From: Plotosus lineatus
Lineage: Eukaryota; Chordata; Actinopteri; Siluriformes; Plotosidae
NCBI GenBank assembly: GCA_024760905.1
Contig: CM045734.1
Coordinates: 41,448,564 to 41,512,563 of the forward strand
Length of the DNA stretch: 64,000 nt
Reading direction: 5' to 3'
Numbering within the stretch: the first letter of the stretch is position 1; the number at the start of each line of letters is the position of its first letter. This document shows positions 9,477 through 20,420 of the stretch, one piece after another. Below the pieces are notes generated by a model. The model was given only the letters and a program-made list of their open reading frames with translations, searched no databases and had not been told where the DNA came from. The translations under genes and the position numbers were made by a program.

Positions 9477-11540
9477 ATGGGTAAGACTGCCGACCTGACT
9501 GCTGTCCAGAAGGCCATCATTGATGCCCTCAAGCAAGATGGTAAGACAGAGAGAAATCTCTGAGCGAATAGGCTGTTCCCAGAGTGCTGTATCAAGGCAC
9601 CTCAGTGGGACGTCTGTGGGAAGGAAAAAGTGTGGCAGAAAATGCCGCACAACAAGAAGAGGTGACCGGACTCTGAGGAAGATTGTAGAGAAGGGCCGAT
9701 TCCAGACCTTGGGGGACCTGTGGAAGCAATGGACTTGGCTCCAGGTGCCGCATTCCTCAGGTCAAGCCACTTTTGAACAAGACACAGCGGCAGAAGCACC
9801 TGACCTGGGCTACAGAGAAGCAGCACTGGACTGTTGCTCAGTGGTCCAAAGTACTTTTTTCGGATGAAAGCAAATTTTGCATGTCATTCAGAAATCAAGG
9901 TTCCAGAGTCTGGAGGAAGACTGGGGAGAAGGAAATGCCAAAATGCCTGAAGTCCAGTGTCAAGTACCCACAGTCAGTGATGGTCTGGGGTGCCATGTCA
10001 GCTGCTGGTGTTGGTCCACTGTGTTTTGTCAAGGGCAGGGTCAAAGCAGCCTGCTATCAGGAGATTTTAGAGCACTTCATGCTTCTATCTGCCGAAAAGC
10101 TTTATGGAGATGAAGATTTCATTTTTCAGCACGACCTGGCACCTGCTCACAGTGCCAAAACCACTGCTAAATGGTTTACTGACCATGGTATTACTGTGCT
10201 CAATTGGCCTGCCAACTCTCCTGACCTGAAGCCCATAGAGAATCTGTGGAATATTGTGAAAAGAAAGTTGAGAGACACCAGACCCAACACTGTGGATGAG
10301 CTTAAGGCCGCTATCGAAGCATCCTGGGCCTCCGTAACACCTCAGCAGCGCCACAGGCTGATTGCCTCCATGCCACGCCGCATTGAAGCAGTTATTTAAC
10401 ATAACATAACATAACATGAGTGGTGAGAACAGGCCATTCAGCCCAACTAAGCTCACCATTGTCCTATTCTAAAGTGACTCTAACCTTAAAGACGCACCAT
10501 GACTAGATGGTATCCAGCACTAGATCAAGTCTGCTTTTGAAGACTTGTAAGGTTTCTGCTTCGACAACGTGGTTAGGCAATCTATTCCACACTGAAATTA
10601 CCTCTCTGAGAAAAACTATTTCCTAATATTTGTGCTAAATTTACCCTTGAATAACTTCCATTTATGACCCCTAGTTCTACTTACAGAACTTGGCCTAAGT
10701 AATCGGGCATAGTTGACTTTATTAATCCCCTTAAGATACTTAAAGACCTCAATCAGATCACCTCTAATCCTCCTTTTTTGAAGACTGAAAAGGTTTAGGA
10801 TCCTCAGCCTCTCCTCATAGGATTCCTTTTTTATACCCGGAATTAGCTTTGTTGCTCTTCTCTGAACTTTTTCGAGAGTCTCGATGTCTTTATTCAAGTA
10901 TGGTCCCCAGAACTGTACAGAATACTCTAAATGTGGTCTAACCAATGTGTTATACAAGAGAAGGACAACATCTTTAGATCTATACTCAATACTCCTGGCT
11001 ATGTAACCCACCATCCTATTTGCCTTTTTACTGCTAACGCACAGTGGCTAGTACCAGTGAGGGACTGGTCAACCATCACACTCCAGATCCTTTTCCTGAG
11101 AGGAACATTCTAGTTTTAAACCTCCCATGAAATACTCCTGTCTAATGTTTTTATTCCCTACATGTAGAACTTTACATTTAGCGACATTGAATTTCATTTG
11201 CCATGTATCTGCCCAAATTCGAAGTCTATCCAAATCGTCCTGAATAACCTTAGTAGACTCCAGACTATTTGCCAAACCGCCCAGTTTAGTATCGTCAGCA
11301 AATTTCACCAATGTGCTCTCAATGTCCCTATCAAGGTCATTAATGTAGATGAGGAAGAGCAAGGGTCCCAACACAGATCCCTGAGGGACTCCACTTCCCA
11401 CAATTCCTTGCTCAGATGAAATCCCTCCAACCACAACTCTCTGTGTTCTGTCCTGTAACCAGTTCTTAATCCACTCCAGAATACCTCCTACAATTCCAAC
11501 AGGAATTATTTCTGCAAAAAGACTCCCGACCAAGTATTGA
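9477..11540 (+). pseudogene. Tc1 transposase, frameshifted and split by a LINE
   Basis: It starts at the ATG in AATCATGGGTAAGACTGCC. The N-terminal helix-turn-helix part (SERIGCSQSAVSRHLSG) is in one frame up to about 9770. Sequence joining it to the catalytic domain looks shortened. The DDE part is open from 9773 to 10397: FSDESKF gives the first Asp, FQHDLAPAH the second, and NSPDLKPIENLW the final Glu. A LINE then interrupts the gene, and the last codons resume at 11512 and end at a TGA at 11538-11540. The catalytic half is well preserved, the whole is broken. Confidence 0.9.
10398..11505 (-). mobile_element. CR1-like LINE 3' end inserted in the Tc1 transposase
   Basis: On the minus strand GVPQGSVLGPLLFLIYINDL and KFADDTKLGG (RT palm with FADD) are followed, after a frameshift near 11040, by VRPHLEYSVQFWGPYLNKD and ending CTTAGTTGGGCTGAATGGCC with a TATGT repeat tail. 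The hexamer TTATTT occurs just before 10398 and again at 11506-11511 and is the likely TSD. The element is 5'-truncated; endonuclease and the first RT motifs are missing. Clade CR1/L2-Rex1 is inferred from these motifs. Confidence 0.9.
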
Positions 11541-11815
11541 GTGCAGAACTGAACATAATTATTTGAAGGTTGACTTTTTTATGTATTAAAAGCACTTTTT
11601 TATTGGTCGGATGAAATATGCTAATTTTTTGAGATAGGAATTTTGGGTTTTCATGAGCTGTTTGCCAAAATCATCAGTATTAAAACAATAAAAGACCTGA
11701 AATATTTCAGTTGGTGTGCAATGAATCTAAAATATATGAAAGTTTAATTTTTATCAGTACATTACAGAAAATAATGAACTTTATCACAATATGATAATTT
11801 TTTGAGAAGGACTAG

Positions 11816-11852
11816 TATATATAAAATAGAAAAAAAGTAGGCTCTTGGGTCC
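11816..11852. repeat. Right flank arm of palindrome around Tc1-like copy 2
   Basis: It is the exact inverted copy of 9111-9147, outside the terminal repeat. Beyond 11852 the two flanks are unrelated. Confidence 0.85.
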
Positions 11853-12340
11853 AAAAATGAAAAATGAGCTTTTTACACAGTCAGATAGAGGAGTTTGTCG
11901 ACACCTTGAAAACTGAGCGAGCTATGCCATTTCTTGTGTCAGCATTCAATTAAAAATTTCAAAAGATGTTTTAGAGAAAAATGAGCACAAAGATTGCCCT
12001 TCTTCCAAGATCATTAGTCCTTAGCAACCAAACATTTTTATGCACTTCAGCCATATAAACTTTTAGAAAACATATCTAGAAAGAGTTTGATGAAGAAATG
12101 ATAAGAGAAATCATCCTCATTTTAATCTGACACACCCTTTTTAAACCCATCAGTCACCGTGGTAAGCCCCCAAAATTAACAAAAAACGACTATTTTTTTC
12201 ATTTCTGTTTATTCCAATAAGATCAGTATGTATCTTTTTGACCATTATATAAAAGGTTCAAATGCCTTCAAATGATACTGACTGAAAAAAACACTATCAG
12301 GTTCAAACAATCACATCACACTGAAATTCAGAAAACTATC
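11853..12340. other. Unassigned AT-rich stretch
   Basis: No open frame or recognisable repeat end is visible between the Tc1 palindrome and the Tigger derivative. Confidence 0.6.
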
Positions 12341-13104
12341 CAGTAAAACCTCCGCTGACGAACGCTTAAGATCACGAACTTTTCGCCTCAAGAACATTAA
12401 ATTTGCGAGCATATAGTCTCTGCTGACGAACTAGTTTTCGGCGGACGAACCAAACCACACGGTCGAACAGCGCCACGGTAGCGGCCACGAGAAGTTGACG
12501 CACACTCACTGCGTCACAGTTTGTCACACTCCTTTCTTTGAGTGCGGAAGTGGTTTGTGTTTGCTAGACATTTTGGACCATATTGAGTGTACTTTTGCTA
12601 TTATGGGACCGAAAAAGACCCCACCACAGGCGGAGATCATTGAAAAACACGAACGAGGTGTGCGTTTGTGTGACTCAGCGTCCCAGTACCAGTACAAGGA
12701 ACAAGGAAGCTATTAAGGGTGCGTGTGTGGCTAAAGGTGTTTCCAAACAGTAGGCGTTTCCAAACTCTCCTTCCAAACAGTAAGTCCCTCCCTCCCTCCT
12801 CCTCCCACTCCATTCCATCAAGCCATCAACTACCATCACAAAGGTAAATAAAACCACTTTATTATACAGTACAGTTTATTTCTTTAATTACAATACAATA
12901 GCACATTTATTATACATAAAATAAGGTTTGTTTTTGTGTAGTTTTAAGGCTTATTTAGTAGAAAATTATGTTTTATGGGGACCTGGGAACGGATTATTCT
13001 CATTTTAATGGTTTCTTATGGGAAATAAATGTTCGGAAGACGAACTTTTCGCCTCACACACACTTTCAGGGAACCAATTATGTTCGTGAGCTGAGGTATC
13101 ACTG
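12341..13104 (+). mobile_element. Non-autonomous Tigger/pogo derivative, copy A
   Basis: It starts CAGTAAAACCTCCGCTGACGAACG and ends GTTCGTGAGCTGAGGTATCACTG followed by TA. CCTC...GACGAAC blocks recur in inverted form near both ends. At 12603 a frame opens with MGPKKTPPQAEIIEKHERGV, the start of a CENP-B/pogo helix-turn-helix. Relative to copies B and C about 33 bases (around the STIAPILK codons) are missing. No catalytic domain is present. The left TA is not conserved. Confidence 0.88.
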
Positions 13105-13106
13105 TA

Positions 13107-13791
13107 TAACCATAAGATAACCATATAACAAAACTCTCTGATCTCTTTATATAAGTAAAATCATCAACTCTGCCCTCAGCATCAACATCTTAATCTATAT
13201 CCTGCTCAGCAGATAAGATCACATCTTCTTCACAAACACCAGTCATCACACTTTTATTAACAAATGCCTCTTCTTCATCAACATCAAAATCAAAATCTTC
13301 ATCAACACAGCTGGCATCATCATCATCAGTTTGTTTATATGTAAAAGTTATGAAACATTTAAGCATTTTTCAGGTCATGACCAATTTTCGTACAAAACTA
13401 AAACAACCCACAATCCAGCATGTCCAGTCCAGACAAGATTACACACAAATCAAATGATCAAAAAAATTCCATAATCGAATTTTGCATGCAGAGAAAAATA
13501 CCAATACTCATACAATACTCATATGAAGTTTCTAAAGTACATAATACTGAGCATATGGGATTTTCTTTGACTGAATTGCAATGGAATGATGTCTGTCTTA
13601 ATATTCCAGCATACGTGCGGTATCTCACACACACACACACATACACAGACTGTAAGTAGTGGGCAACTGCTCATTTGTGCATCTATAGCACCATTTGCAG
13701 TTATTTGCTACACTCCCTTCATATACTGTATTTTCTTCCATTCAAATTGCACTAGTTCATCTGGATCCTGATAATTTAATTGTTTTCACAC
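13107..13791. other. Unassigned stretch with short CA run
   Basis: AT-rich sequence with a CATCATCATCATC patch near 13316 and a (CA)n run at about 13626-13642. I see no supported gene. Confidence 0.6.
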
Positions 13792-13816
13792 TGTGTGTGT
13801 GTGTGTGTGTGTGTGC

Positions 13817-13891
<75 letters not shown>
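13792..13891. repeat. TG microsatellite
   Basis: A (TG)n tract of ~100 bases with one GCCTC interruption, followed by a short GA run. Confidence 0.97.
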
Positions 13892-13892
<1 letters not shown>

Positions 13893-13899
13893 CAAAGAG

Positions 13900-14797
13900 A
13901 GAGAGAAATAATCTTCTTCAAAGCCGAATTCCAGCGTCGAATTTAACATCTATACTAATGCTGCTAGACATCACAGATGACATTTCACTCTCCTTTTCCA
14001 GAAATTATGTGTATTCACAATCTTATAAATAAACTTACTTACTGTTATTGAAGAGAAAGTCGGAGATAAGTTCCACATGTGGTATACTACAGTCAGGAAG
14101 TAAACAGGAAGTTAACGTGTGACGGGCACTGAGCATGTGCAATGTGAGCATGTGACCGAGTTCACCAATCAGGATGCTCGTTCCAGGCCTTCCTTAGCGA
14201 CTAGACGGCATTGTTTATGTGCATATCGTCTTTATAATCTTTATTTTATTGACTGAAACGGTATTTTAATATTAAAACAGTACCCAAAATGGAGAGACGA
14301 CTCTTCTGGTGTATGGATTATAGTGTGTCTTGCACCGAACTCGTGAATAATTGCAAAGAAAACCAGTAAGTTTGCTACTGTATTTATCTAGTTTTATGAG
14401 GGTACTTGTAAAAAAATGGAAATAAAAGACATTTTTAGTGAGTTTTAGTCGATTTCACTTCAGCAAGTGATAGTTGAATTTCAATAAAAAATGACCACTT
14501 TTACTTTTTTTGGCCATTTTCCCGAAAGTAGTCCGTGCGACAAGCACCTACATTTGGTGGAGCGCCTCATATATATCGATAGATATATATAACTAAACTG
14601 GGAAAAAGGAGGAGCACGTTCAGTCTGTCGTTTTTAAACAATGGACACAGCGTCATTACATCATGGCATCATTACATCATGGCGTCATTACATGAGCGTA
14701 CTACGAAGGTACGTCTAAACTCGAAATTTGACTTTTTTTTGGATAATATATATTTTATATATATATTATAGCTGTTGGGTGTTGTTGGCATCCTTCT

Positions 14798-14828
<31 letters not shown>

Positions 14829-14869
14829 AGGGAGTTTGCACCATAGATCAGTTCATGGTTAAGTGACAG
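13900..14869. other. Unassigned stretch with exon-like ORF at 14289-14367
   Basis: At 14289 an ATG in an AAAATGG context opens a 26-codon frame that ends at a good splice-donor match (CCA/GTAAGTTTG, about 14366). It could be a first exon of an unrecognised transposon or a chance match. Downstream are three direct copies of CATTACATCATGGC-like sequence (about 14653-14694) and a GA run at 14801-14826. Confidence 0.35.
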
Positions 14870-15488
14870 CATCTGCTGTGGCTATAGAATCCAATTCTGG
14901 AGTGGCAGATTCTGTTGCAGTAGTCACAAAAGAAGTCCACGCCTGGCTGTGGTGGGGCTGACGCTAGCCTCTGCCATCTGCACTCTCTTTTCTCCTCCCA
15001 CTGATCCTCTCTCCTTTTCTCACTGGATTAGATGCCTGCCTTGACAACATTCCTCCAGACACTGAGGTCAGCGGCCACTGATTCCCAACCTGTTGGGTTG
15101 ATATCGTCTGCCTTCAAATCATGTTTGAGGACATTCTTCTAGTGGAGGACGGGCCTTCTTGCAAGTCTGGGGCCAGTGATAAGCTCTCCATACAGCACAT
15201 CCTTCAGTATTCAGCTATCATCCATTCAGCTAACATGACCGAGCTATTTCAGTTGCCTCTAGCTGAGCAAGGCAAACATGCGGGGCATTCCTGTCTGTGT
15301 CAGAACATCCTTGATGGAGACATAATCTTGCCAGCTGATGCCTAGGATTCTTCTGAGGCAGTGCATGTGAACGGTGTTGAGTTGGCGTTCTTGGCGGGAG
15401 TCCAGGCTTCTCAGCCGTACAAGAGCGTGCTGAGTATACAAGCCTGGTATACCACTATCTTGGTGTTGGTAGTCAGCATGCTGTTGTA

Positions 15489-16007
15489 TCATACTTGTTT
15501 TCCAAGGTGAGCCAATGCTGTTTCTGCTTTGTCGATGTGCTTGTTCAGCTCTGCATCCAGGGACAGATTGCTTGAGATGGTGGAACCCAGGTAGGTGAAT
15601 TTATCCACCACCTCGAGGATGTGGCCATCAATGGAGCTGCTGGGAATGCTGCAAACATTATATGGGTCTTCTTGATGCTGATGGCAAGAGCAAACTTTTT
15701 GTATGCATGAGAGAAGCAGTTGATGAGTCGCTGTAAGGCCTCCTCTGTGTGTGCAGCAGGCATCATCAGCAAACAGCATCTCACCAATCAGGACCTTTTG
15801 TACCATGGTTTTTGTTTGGAGATGTGCAATGTAGAAGAGATTTCCGTCACTTCTGGAGTGGAGATACACTCCGTTTTCTGACTGGTTGAAGGCACAGGAC
15901 AGCAGCAGGGAGAAGATGACGCCAAAAAGATTCAGAGCAAGCACACATCCTTGTTTCACAATGCTTCTGATTGGGAAGGGGTCAGAGGATAAGCCATCAT
16001 ACTTCAT
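15489..16007 (-). pseudogene. LINE reverse transcriptase fragment, copy 2
   Basis: IVKQGCVLALNLFGVIFSLLL matches the RT segment before the active site, EMLFADDACCTH carries the FADD catalytic pair, and VVDKFTYLGSTISSN is the block seen after the palm in LINE polymerases. One frame stays open for 172 codons, though a second frame is needed around 15660-15790. It lacks the N-terminal RT motifs in the same frame. It would have copied LINE RNA at a nicked chromosomal target. Confidence 0.85.
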
Positions 16008-16349
16008 GGAAAGATGAAATCATCCTCAGGAGCTGGGGGGGGGGGGGGGGGGGGTTTCCAATCTTATGTAACAGGATGAAAAGGCCTTGCTGCTGACCAA
16101 GTCAAAGGCCTTCATCAAGTCAATGAAAGCAATGTACAGTGGACCCCTCTGTTCTCAGCACTTCTCTTGCAACTGCCTTAGGTCATCTTTCTGCTCTTAA
16201 GCCACACTGTGCCTCAGGGTAGACTCGCTCTGCAAGTTTCTGCTATTGGTTGAGTTGGTTGAGTATTGGTTGACTCTGGCGAAGGCTTTTCCAACAGTAC
16301 TGAGAAGGGATATTCCACCATAGTTGTTGCAGTCACTGTGGTCTCCTTT

Positions 16350-16394
16350 GTTCTTGTAGAGCGTGATGATGCTATCATCACGCTCTACAAGAAC
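16350..16394. repeat. Perfect 21-bp hairpin inside LINE copy 2
   Basis: GTTCTTGTAGAGCGTGATGAT (16350-16370), a 3-base loop GCT, and its exact reverse complement (16374-16394). The sequence after it restarts with GTGATGATGCTAGC, so the insert looks templated by the local strand. Confidence 0.95.
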
Positions 16395-16821
16395 GTGATG
16401 ATGCTAGCTATCATTATGCAAGTCTTAAGGAACGGTTCCTTCTTTCCAACACTGGAGTAAAAGCTCATGCAGGTGATGATGTAGAGCGGAACTCTTGCCT
16501 GCTTTGACGACCTCTGTGGGGATGCCATCATAGCCAAGAGGTTTCCTGCTGACCAGGGAGTCTATGTTTTTTCTGAGTTTGTCAATAGAGCATGGAGCAT
16601 CTAGTTCCTCTATGCGTGGGAGGTCTTTGTGTTCTCAACTGCTGCAGTGCTGACAATGTTCTCCCTTGAGTAAAGCTCTTGATGGTGTTTGACACATCTC
16701 TCCATCTGCTTTCCTCTGTCTGTGATAATGTCGCCAGAGGCACAATATTGGTAATGCTTGGACCAAAAAGTTTCTTCATGTTGTCGTACATGGCGCGAAT
16801 GTTACCACAGTCAGCAGATAG

Positions 16822-17112
16822 CTAGATGCTCTGGCAGAGGTTCAGCCAGTAGTTGTTGGCACTGCACTGAGCTATCCATTGGGTGTCATTTGTGGCCTTC
16901 TTGAGTGCAGCAAGTGTCTTCTCTGAAGCAACTCTCTTGTAGTTAAGCAGTGCTTTTCTTTTTTCTGTGATTACTGGTTCAAGTTTTGTGATTCCAGTTT
17001 CAAAGCCGTCTGGATTTTGCCTCTCTCTGTTGCTGAAAGTGTCCATGGCAGAGTTGTAAATGGTGTCCTGAATGTGATTCCATCTCTGTTCAGTACCGTT
17101 TGTGGGACAGTC
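16822..17112 (-). pseudogene. LINE connector between endonuclease and RT, copy 2
   Basis: An open frame encodes RWNHIQDTIYNSAMDTF and KRKALLNYKR, a helical lysine-rich linker of the kind that sits between the AP endonuclease and the RT in this LINE group. It begins inside the CA microsatellite (codons read as CV repeats), so the true start is lost. Confidence 0.65.
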
Positions 17113-17144
17113 CCAATATATATTTAAACACACAAACACACATA

Positions 17145-17146
<2 letters not shown>

Positions 17147-17218
<72 letters not shown>
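17147..17218. repeat. CA microsatellite
   Basis: An uninterrupted (AC)n array directly at the truncated 5' end of the LINE on its left. Confidence 0.97.
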
Positions 17219-17219
<1 letters not shown>

Positions 17220-17619
17220 CAGAATACAGTATTCCCTTGCAATTGTAAAGTTATTTAAAACTCAGAGCTTCTAGAAGAAATACAGTAGGCCCTTGACTAT
17301 TCGTGGTTTTGCACTCGCGGTTTGAGTACATGCGGTCTGCCCAGCAACCGGCACGTGATTCAAATTCAGCCAATGGCTGTCCTCCTTTCTCCTGATTGGT
17401 TGAGCTGATGTCCTGCCCCTTTTTCCTCATTCGCGCACAAGTTGTCAATGAGCCTCTTTTTTGTGTGTGTTTTAATTACCAGTTAAGCTCTATGATACCA
17501 CTCAAACACTTTGCATATTCTCTGGATAAGTGATAGAAAACGCTGGATGTCTCTTCTGAAGAAATAAGACTTTCTCTTGAAAAACGACGGTTTTCTCTGA
17601 ACTGTTGTATTAACAACCG

Positions 17620-18075
17620 GTACTACAGCTATAACATCGGAGTATCTTCGGGCTTGTATAACTAAGCAGAGCGAGCATGCTATTAGCAGACCTAGCATGC
17701 TATTAGTAGAACTCACATGCTATGGTTCGTTTTAATTTGTTTTATTTGTTCATGTTTTGCACTATGCTCGTCTACGACCGGTCGAGTGTACTACAGCTAT
17801 AACATCGGAGTATCTTCGGGCTTGTATAACTAAGCAGAGCTAACATGCTATTAGCGGAGCTATCAATGTATTAGCAGACCTAGCATGCTATTAGCAGACC
17901 TAGCATGCTATTAGCAGAACTCACATGCTATAGTTCGTTTTAATTTGTCTTATTTGTTGTTTTGTTTGTTCATGTTTTGCACTATGCACGTCTACAACTG
18001 GTCGACTCTACTACAGCTACTGTATAAGATCGGAGTATCTTCGGGCATGTATAACTTAGCAGAGCTAACATGCTA
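17620..18075 (+). repeat. Tandem repeats resembling a LINE 5'-UTR promoter array
   Basis: The unit TACAGCTATAACATCGGAG with TATCTTCGGGCTTGTATAAC occurs at about 17624, 17793 and 18013 (last copy diverged), with a GTTCGTTTTAATTTG block between. Smaller CTAGCATGCTATTAGCAGA repeats sit inside. A diverged inverted copy of the unit occurs at about 18430-18560. Confidence 0.85.
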
Positions 18076-18560
18076 TGGTAGGCAGCGAGCCGCATCCCAG
18101 CTAACAAAGAAGCCAAGGCAGAAAGGGGCCGAACGACGACTCCGGCACTTGCGATTGCAGGGGATGAAGGCCGTGTAGCCGGGTGGTATAATCGCCTTAT
18201 CGGGTGTACTCTCCTCGAGCCATGTCTCACAGAAACACAGTTCTGTAGATCCCTCTGCGCTGCAATCTGAGCATGAAGCTCATCCATCTTGTTTCGCAAG
18301 GACTGAACATTTTAAAGCAGTATGGCCAGAAATGCTAACCAAGCGCCGGAGAATCTGAAAATTCCGCCTGGGCTTTAGCATAGCATAGCATAGCATAGCA
18401 GCTCAAGATATAAGTTGTTGCGTGCTTAGTTGCCCGAAGCTGAAGCTGCTCATAGCTGTAGTAGGGTTGACCGATCTAAGACGAGCATGGTGCAAACCAT
18501 GAACAAAGAAATAAAACAAATTAAAACGAACAAAGAAACAATTTGACTCTGAGAACTCCG
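18066..18560 (-). pseudogene. LINE 5' region with start of an endonuclease-like frame
   Basis: On the minus strand a UTR unit (18560-18430) with GCTATGCTATGCTATGCTA is followed by TTCAGTCCTTGCGAAACAAG, read as LRNKMDELHAQIAAQRDLQNC, the usual opening of a fish APE-type LINE ORF2 after NVRS/NVQS. Stops and frameshifts follow at once. The reading then collides with the tandem UTR units running the other way. Confidence 0.6.
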
Positions 18561-19256
18561 TGACGTTGCCCTCTAGGCAGCGCCATCTTGGACACGTCAC
18601 TTCAAGTTAAATGGAAAAGGACATGAAGCGTAATAAAGTTTATCCTTTTGGTATCATTTGTTAAACATGCTACAGAACATAAAATCTCACGCACAAACAT
18701 TCAGCACAATTAACTTAGGTACTGTACTGGAATAATAATTGAAAAATACTTTAAAACGAGTGCTTTGCAACAGTATATGCTGTATGTTTATATTTTATCA
18801 TCAATAAAAATAAGAGTAAACATTGAAAAGTTTTTATTTATAAGTTAAAATAAGTTTTTACTATATTTTACTACATTAATACTGTATTAATGAGTAAGAC
18901 TGTCTGTAGAATGTGTTTAAGAAGCATATTTTAACGCATTTAATAGATACATAGTATTTTACTGCTGGATGCTCATTCGCGCATGTGACGTCATACACGG
19001 GGTTTTACTTCCGCGTACAGAAATCGCGGATTATCTTGATTCGCGGGAAGGCCCGGAACCATTCCCCCGCGAATGTCAAGGGCCTACTGTACATGAAATG
19101 CCTCGTTTTCTGCAATGCCACATCTTGTTATATTGTGTTTTTGTATACTATTGATGGTTTGTATACTGTAATTGCAACATTACTGTGGTGGCATTCAGAA
19201 GTGGATTAAGTCCGTCAAGCCCCAATGAAGACCCAGGTACCAAATGCACGACCTGA

Positions 19257-19358
<102 letters not shown>

Positions 19359-19459
19359 TACAATAAATATGAAATTCTGACAAAAGAATAATGAGCATAA
19401 ATCATATAACTCCTACCCGGTGGTACAATCATTCTAGATTATAGTAAGACTCTCTGGGG

Positions 19460-20420
19460 TCTCATAAAATCTGTGGGCCTCTTTATACTCTTTCTTTATG
19501 CCAGTTTTCCCAGTGAGGTAATCTCCTCACATAGCCTTACATACTCCTTCTATTCCAATTCCACTCAGCTCCTTCTGTCCTTTCCGCTTCCCGACACTAA
19601 TGTTTCAGTTCACATCTCAACATATCTGCCAGATATTTTGTCACAGATGACAGCTCATCACCTGAAACTAAATCCTAGCAAGACTGAAGTGAGTTGCTAT
19701 ATATCCCTAGAGTTGCATTCCCATATCAAGATCATGTGATCTCCCTGAATAACTCACGGATCACACCAAATGACAACAAATCCAACTGTGTGGTAATTCT
19801 GGACAACCAACTATCAATCTGTCGTCATATTGCTAGCCTGATTCAATCATTCATTCATTTTCTGAACCACTTAATCCTAATCAGGGTCACGGGGAGGCTG
19901 GTGCCCACCTCAGCCGACTCTGGGCGAGGGCACAGTACTCCCTGGACAGCTCGCCAGGCCATCACAGGGCAAAAACATGCTGACAGCTATGCAACTCCTT
20001 TTGACGAAAGTCAGCAATGGTTCTTTTAAATGCCTCACACCATATACAGTGAGAGACATGGCCAGCCTTTGATAATCCAGTTAGCTGCCCTGGGGGGTGG
20101 GGGGGGTGGCAACCAGTGGCAGGAGGCTTGGACCCCCAACCTTAGGATCGGTAGGTAATCCAGCACTTTACCATCAGGCCACCACTGCCCTGATTTAAGC
20201 ATGTATGTTTCTCCTTTAAAACAATAGGGAGATCCTGACATTGGATGTTTCTCTTTTGCTTTATTAGTCACTCACCATCTTCTGATTAGGCAGCTCCAAC
20301 TCCTGGTGCATCTTCTCCTAAATATCATTTGACTACTGCTACTGATGTGGAATAAAGATCTACAACTTGTTTTCAACCTTCATGAAATCATCCCTTATCA
20401 CCCTCCAAGCTGATTTAAAT
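19460..20420 (+). mobile_element. L2/Maui-like LINE fragment split by a SINE
   Basis: The left part reads STQLLLSFPLPDTNVSVHIS and HHLKLNPSKTEV, blocks following the RT active site in L2-type LINEs, then ISLNNSRITPNDN and VVILDNQLSI. A SINE interrupts at 19847. The reading resumes near 20205 with a degraded FLL..NR.I block and continues as decayed coding sequence to about 20420. The FADD motif is damaged (reads YSNST) and several frameshifts are present. Confidence 0.8.
19847..20190 (-). repeat. SINE head type I with L2-like tail, inside the L2 LINE
   Basis: In minus orientation: head CAGGGCAGTGGTGGCCTGATGG, body CATGTCTCTCACTGTATATGG, and tail GAGCTGTCCAGGGAGTACTG ending GGATTAAGTGGTTCAGAAAATGAATGAATGA. 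A short match CTGATTYAA on both sides may be the TSD. It interrupts L2 coding sequence, so it is younger than that LINE. Confidence 0.88.

Larger units (their letters stand above)
9148..11815 (+). mobile_element. Tc1-type transposon, copy 2, with ~200 bp inverted repeats
   Basis: The terminal inverted repeats at 9148-9353 and about 11613-11815 begin CTAGTCCTTCTCAAAAAATT and are nearly identical (only a few differences over ~200 bases). TA dinucleotides flank both ends, as expected for Tc1/mariner insertion. Inside lies a transposase relic, split by a LINE at 10398-11505. Without the LINE the element would be about 1.55 kb, the usual Tc1 size. The long inverted repeats with internal CTCAAAAAATTAGCATAT copies fit the IR/DR class of fish Tc1 elements. 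Confidence 0.93.
14870..17112 (-). mobile_element. APE-type LINE related to the finger family, copy 2
   Basis: On the minus strand, a connector between endonuclease and RT (17112-16100) leads into the RT (16007-15489), then a block LRRILGISWQD (about 15345) and a 3' region to 14870. It resembles the 6.7-9.1 kb LINE in layout but differs enough to be another family of the same group. The endonuclease is missing. A G run at 16036-16054 and a perfect hairpin at 16350-16394 are internal oddities. The 5' break lies next to a CA microsatellite. Confidence 0.78.
17283..19089 (+). mobile_element. Non-autonomous TIR element (CAGTAGGCCC family), copy A
   Basis: The terminal inverted repeats CAGTAGGCCCTTGAC with TTCGYGG are intact on both ends, with TA on either side. 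The sequences next to the ends (GGCTGTCC, CTGATTGG, TAATTACCAGTTAAG on the left; AAATCTCACGCACAAACATTC on the right) reappear in copy B at 36757-38317. About 17590-18600 is extra and absent from copy B. No transposase is encoded. The TA target and CAGT termini suggest mobilisation by a pogo/Tigger-type transposase. Confidence 0.9.
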
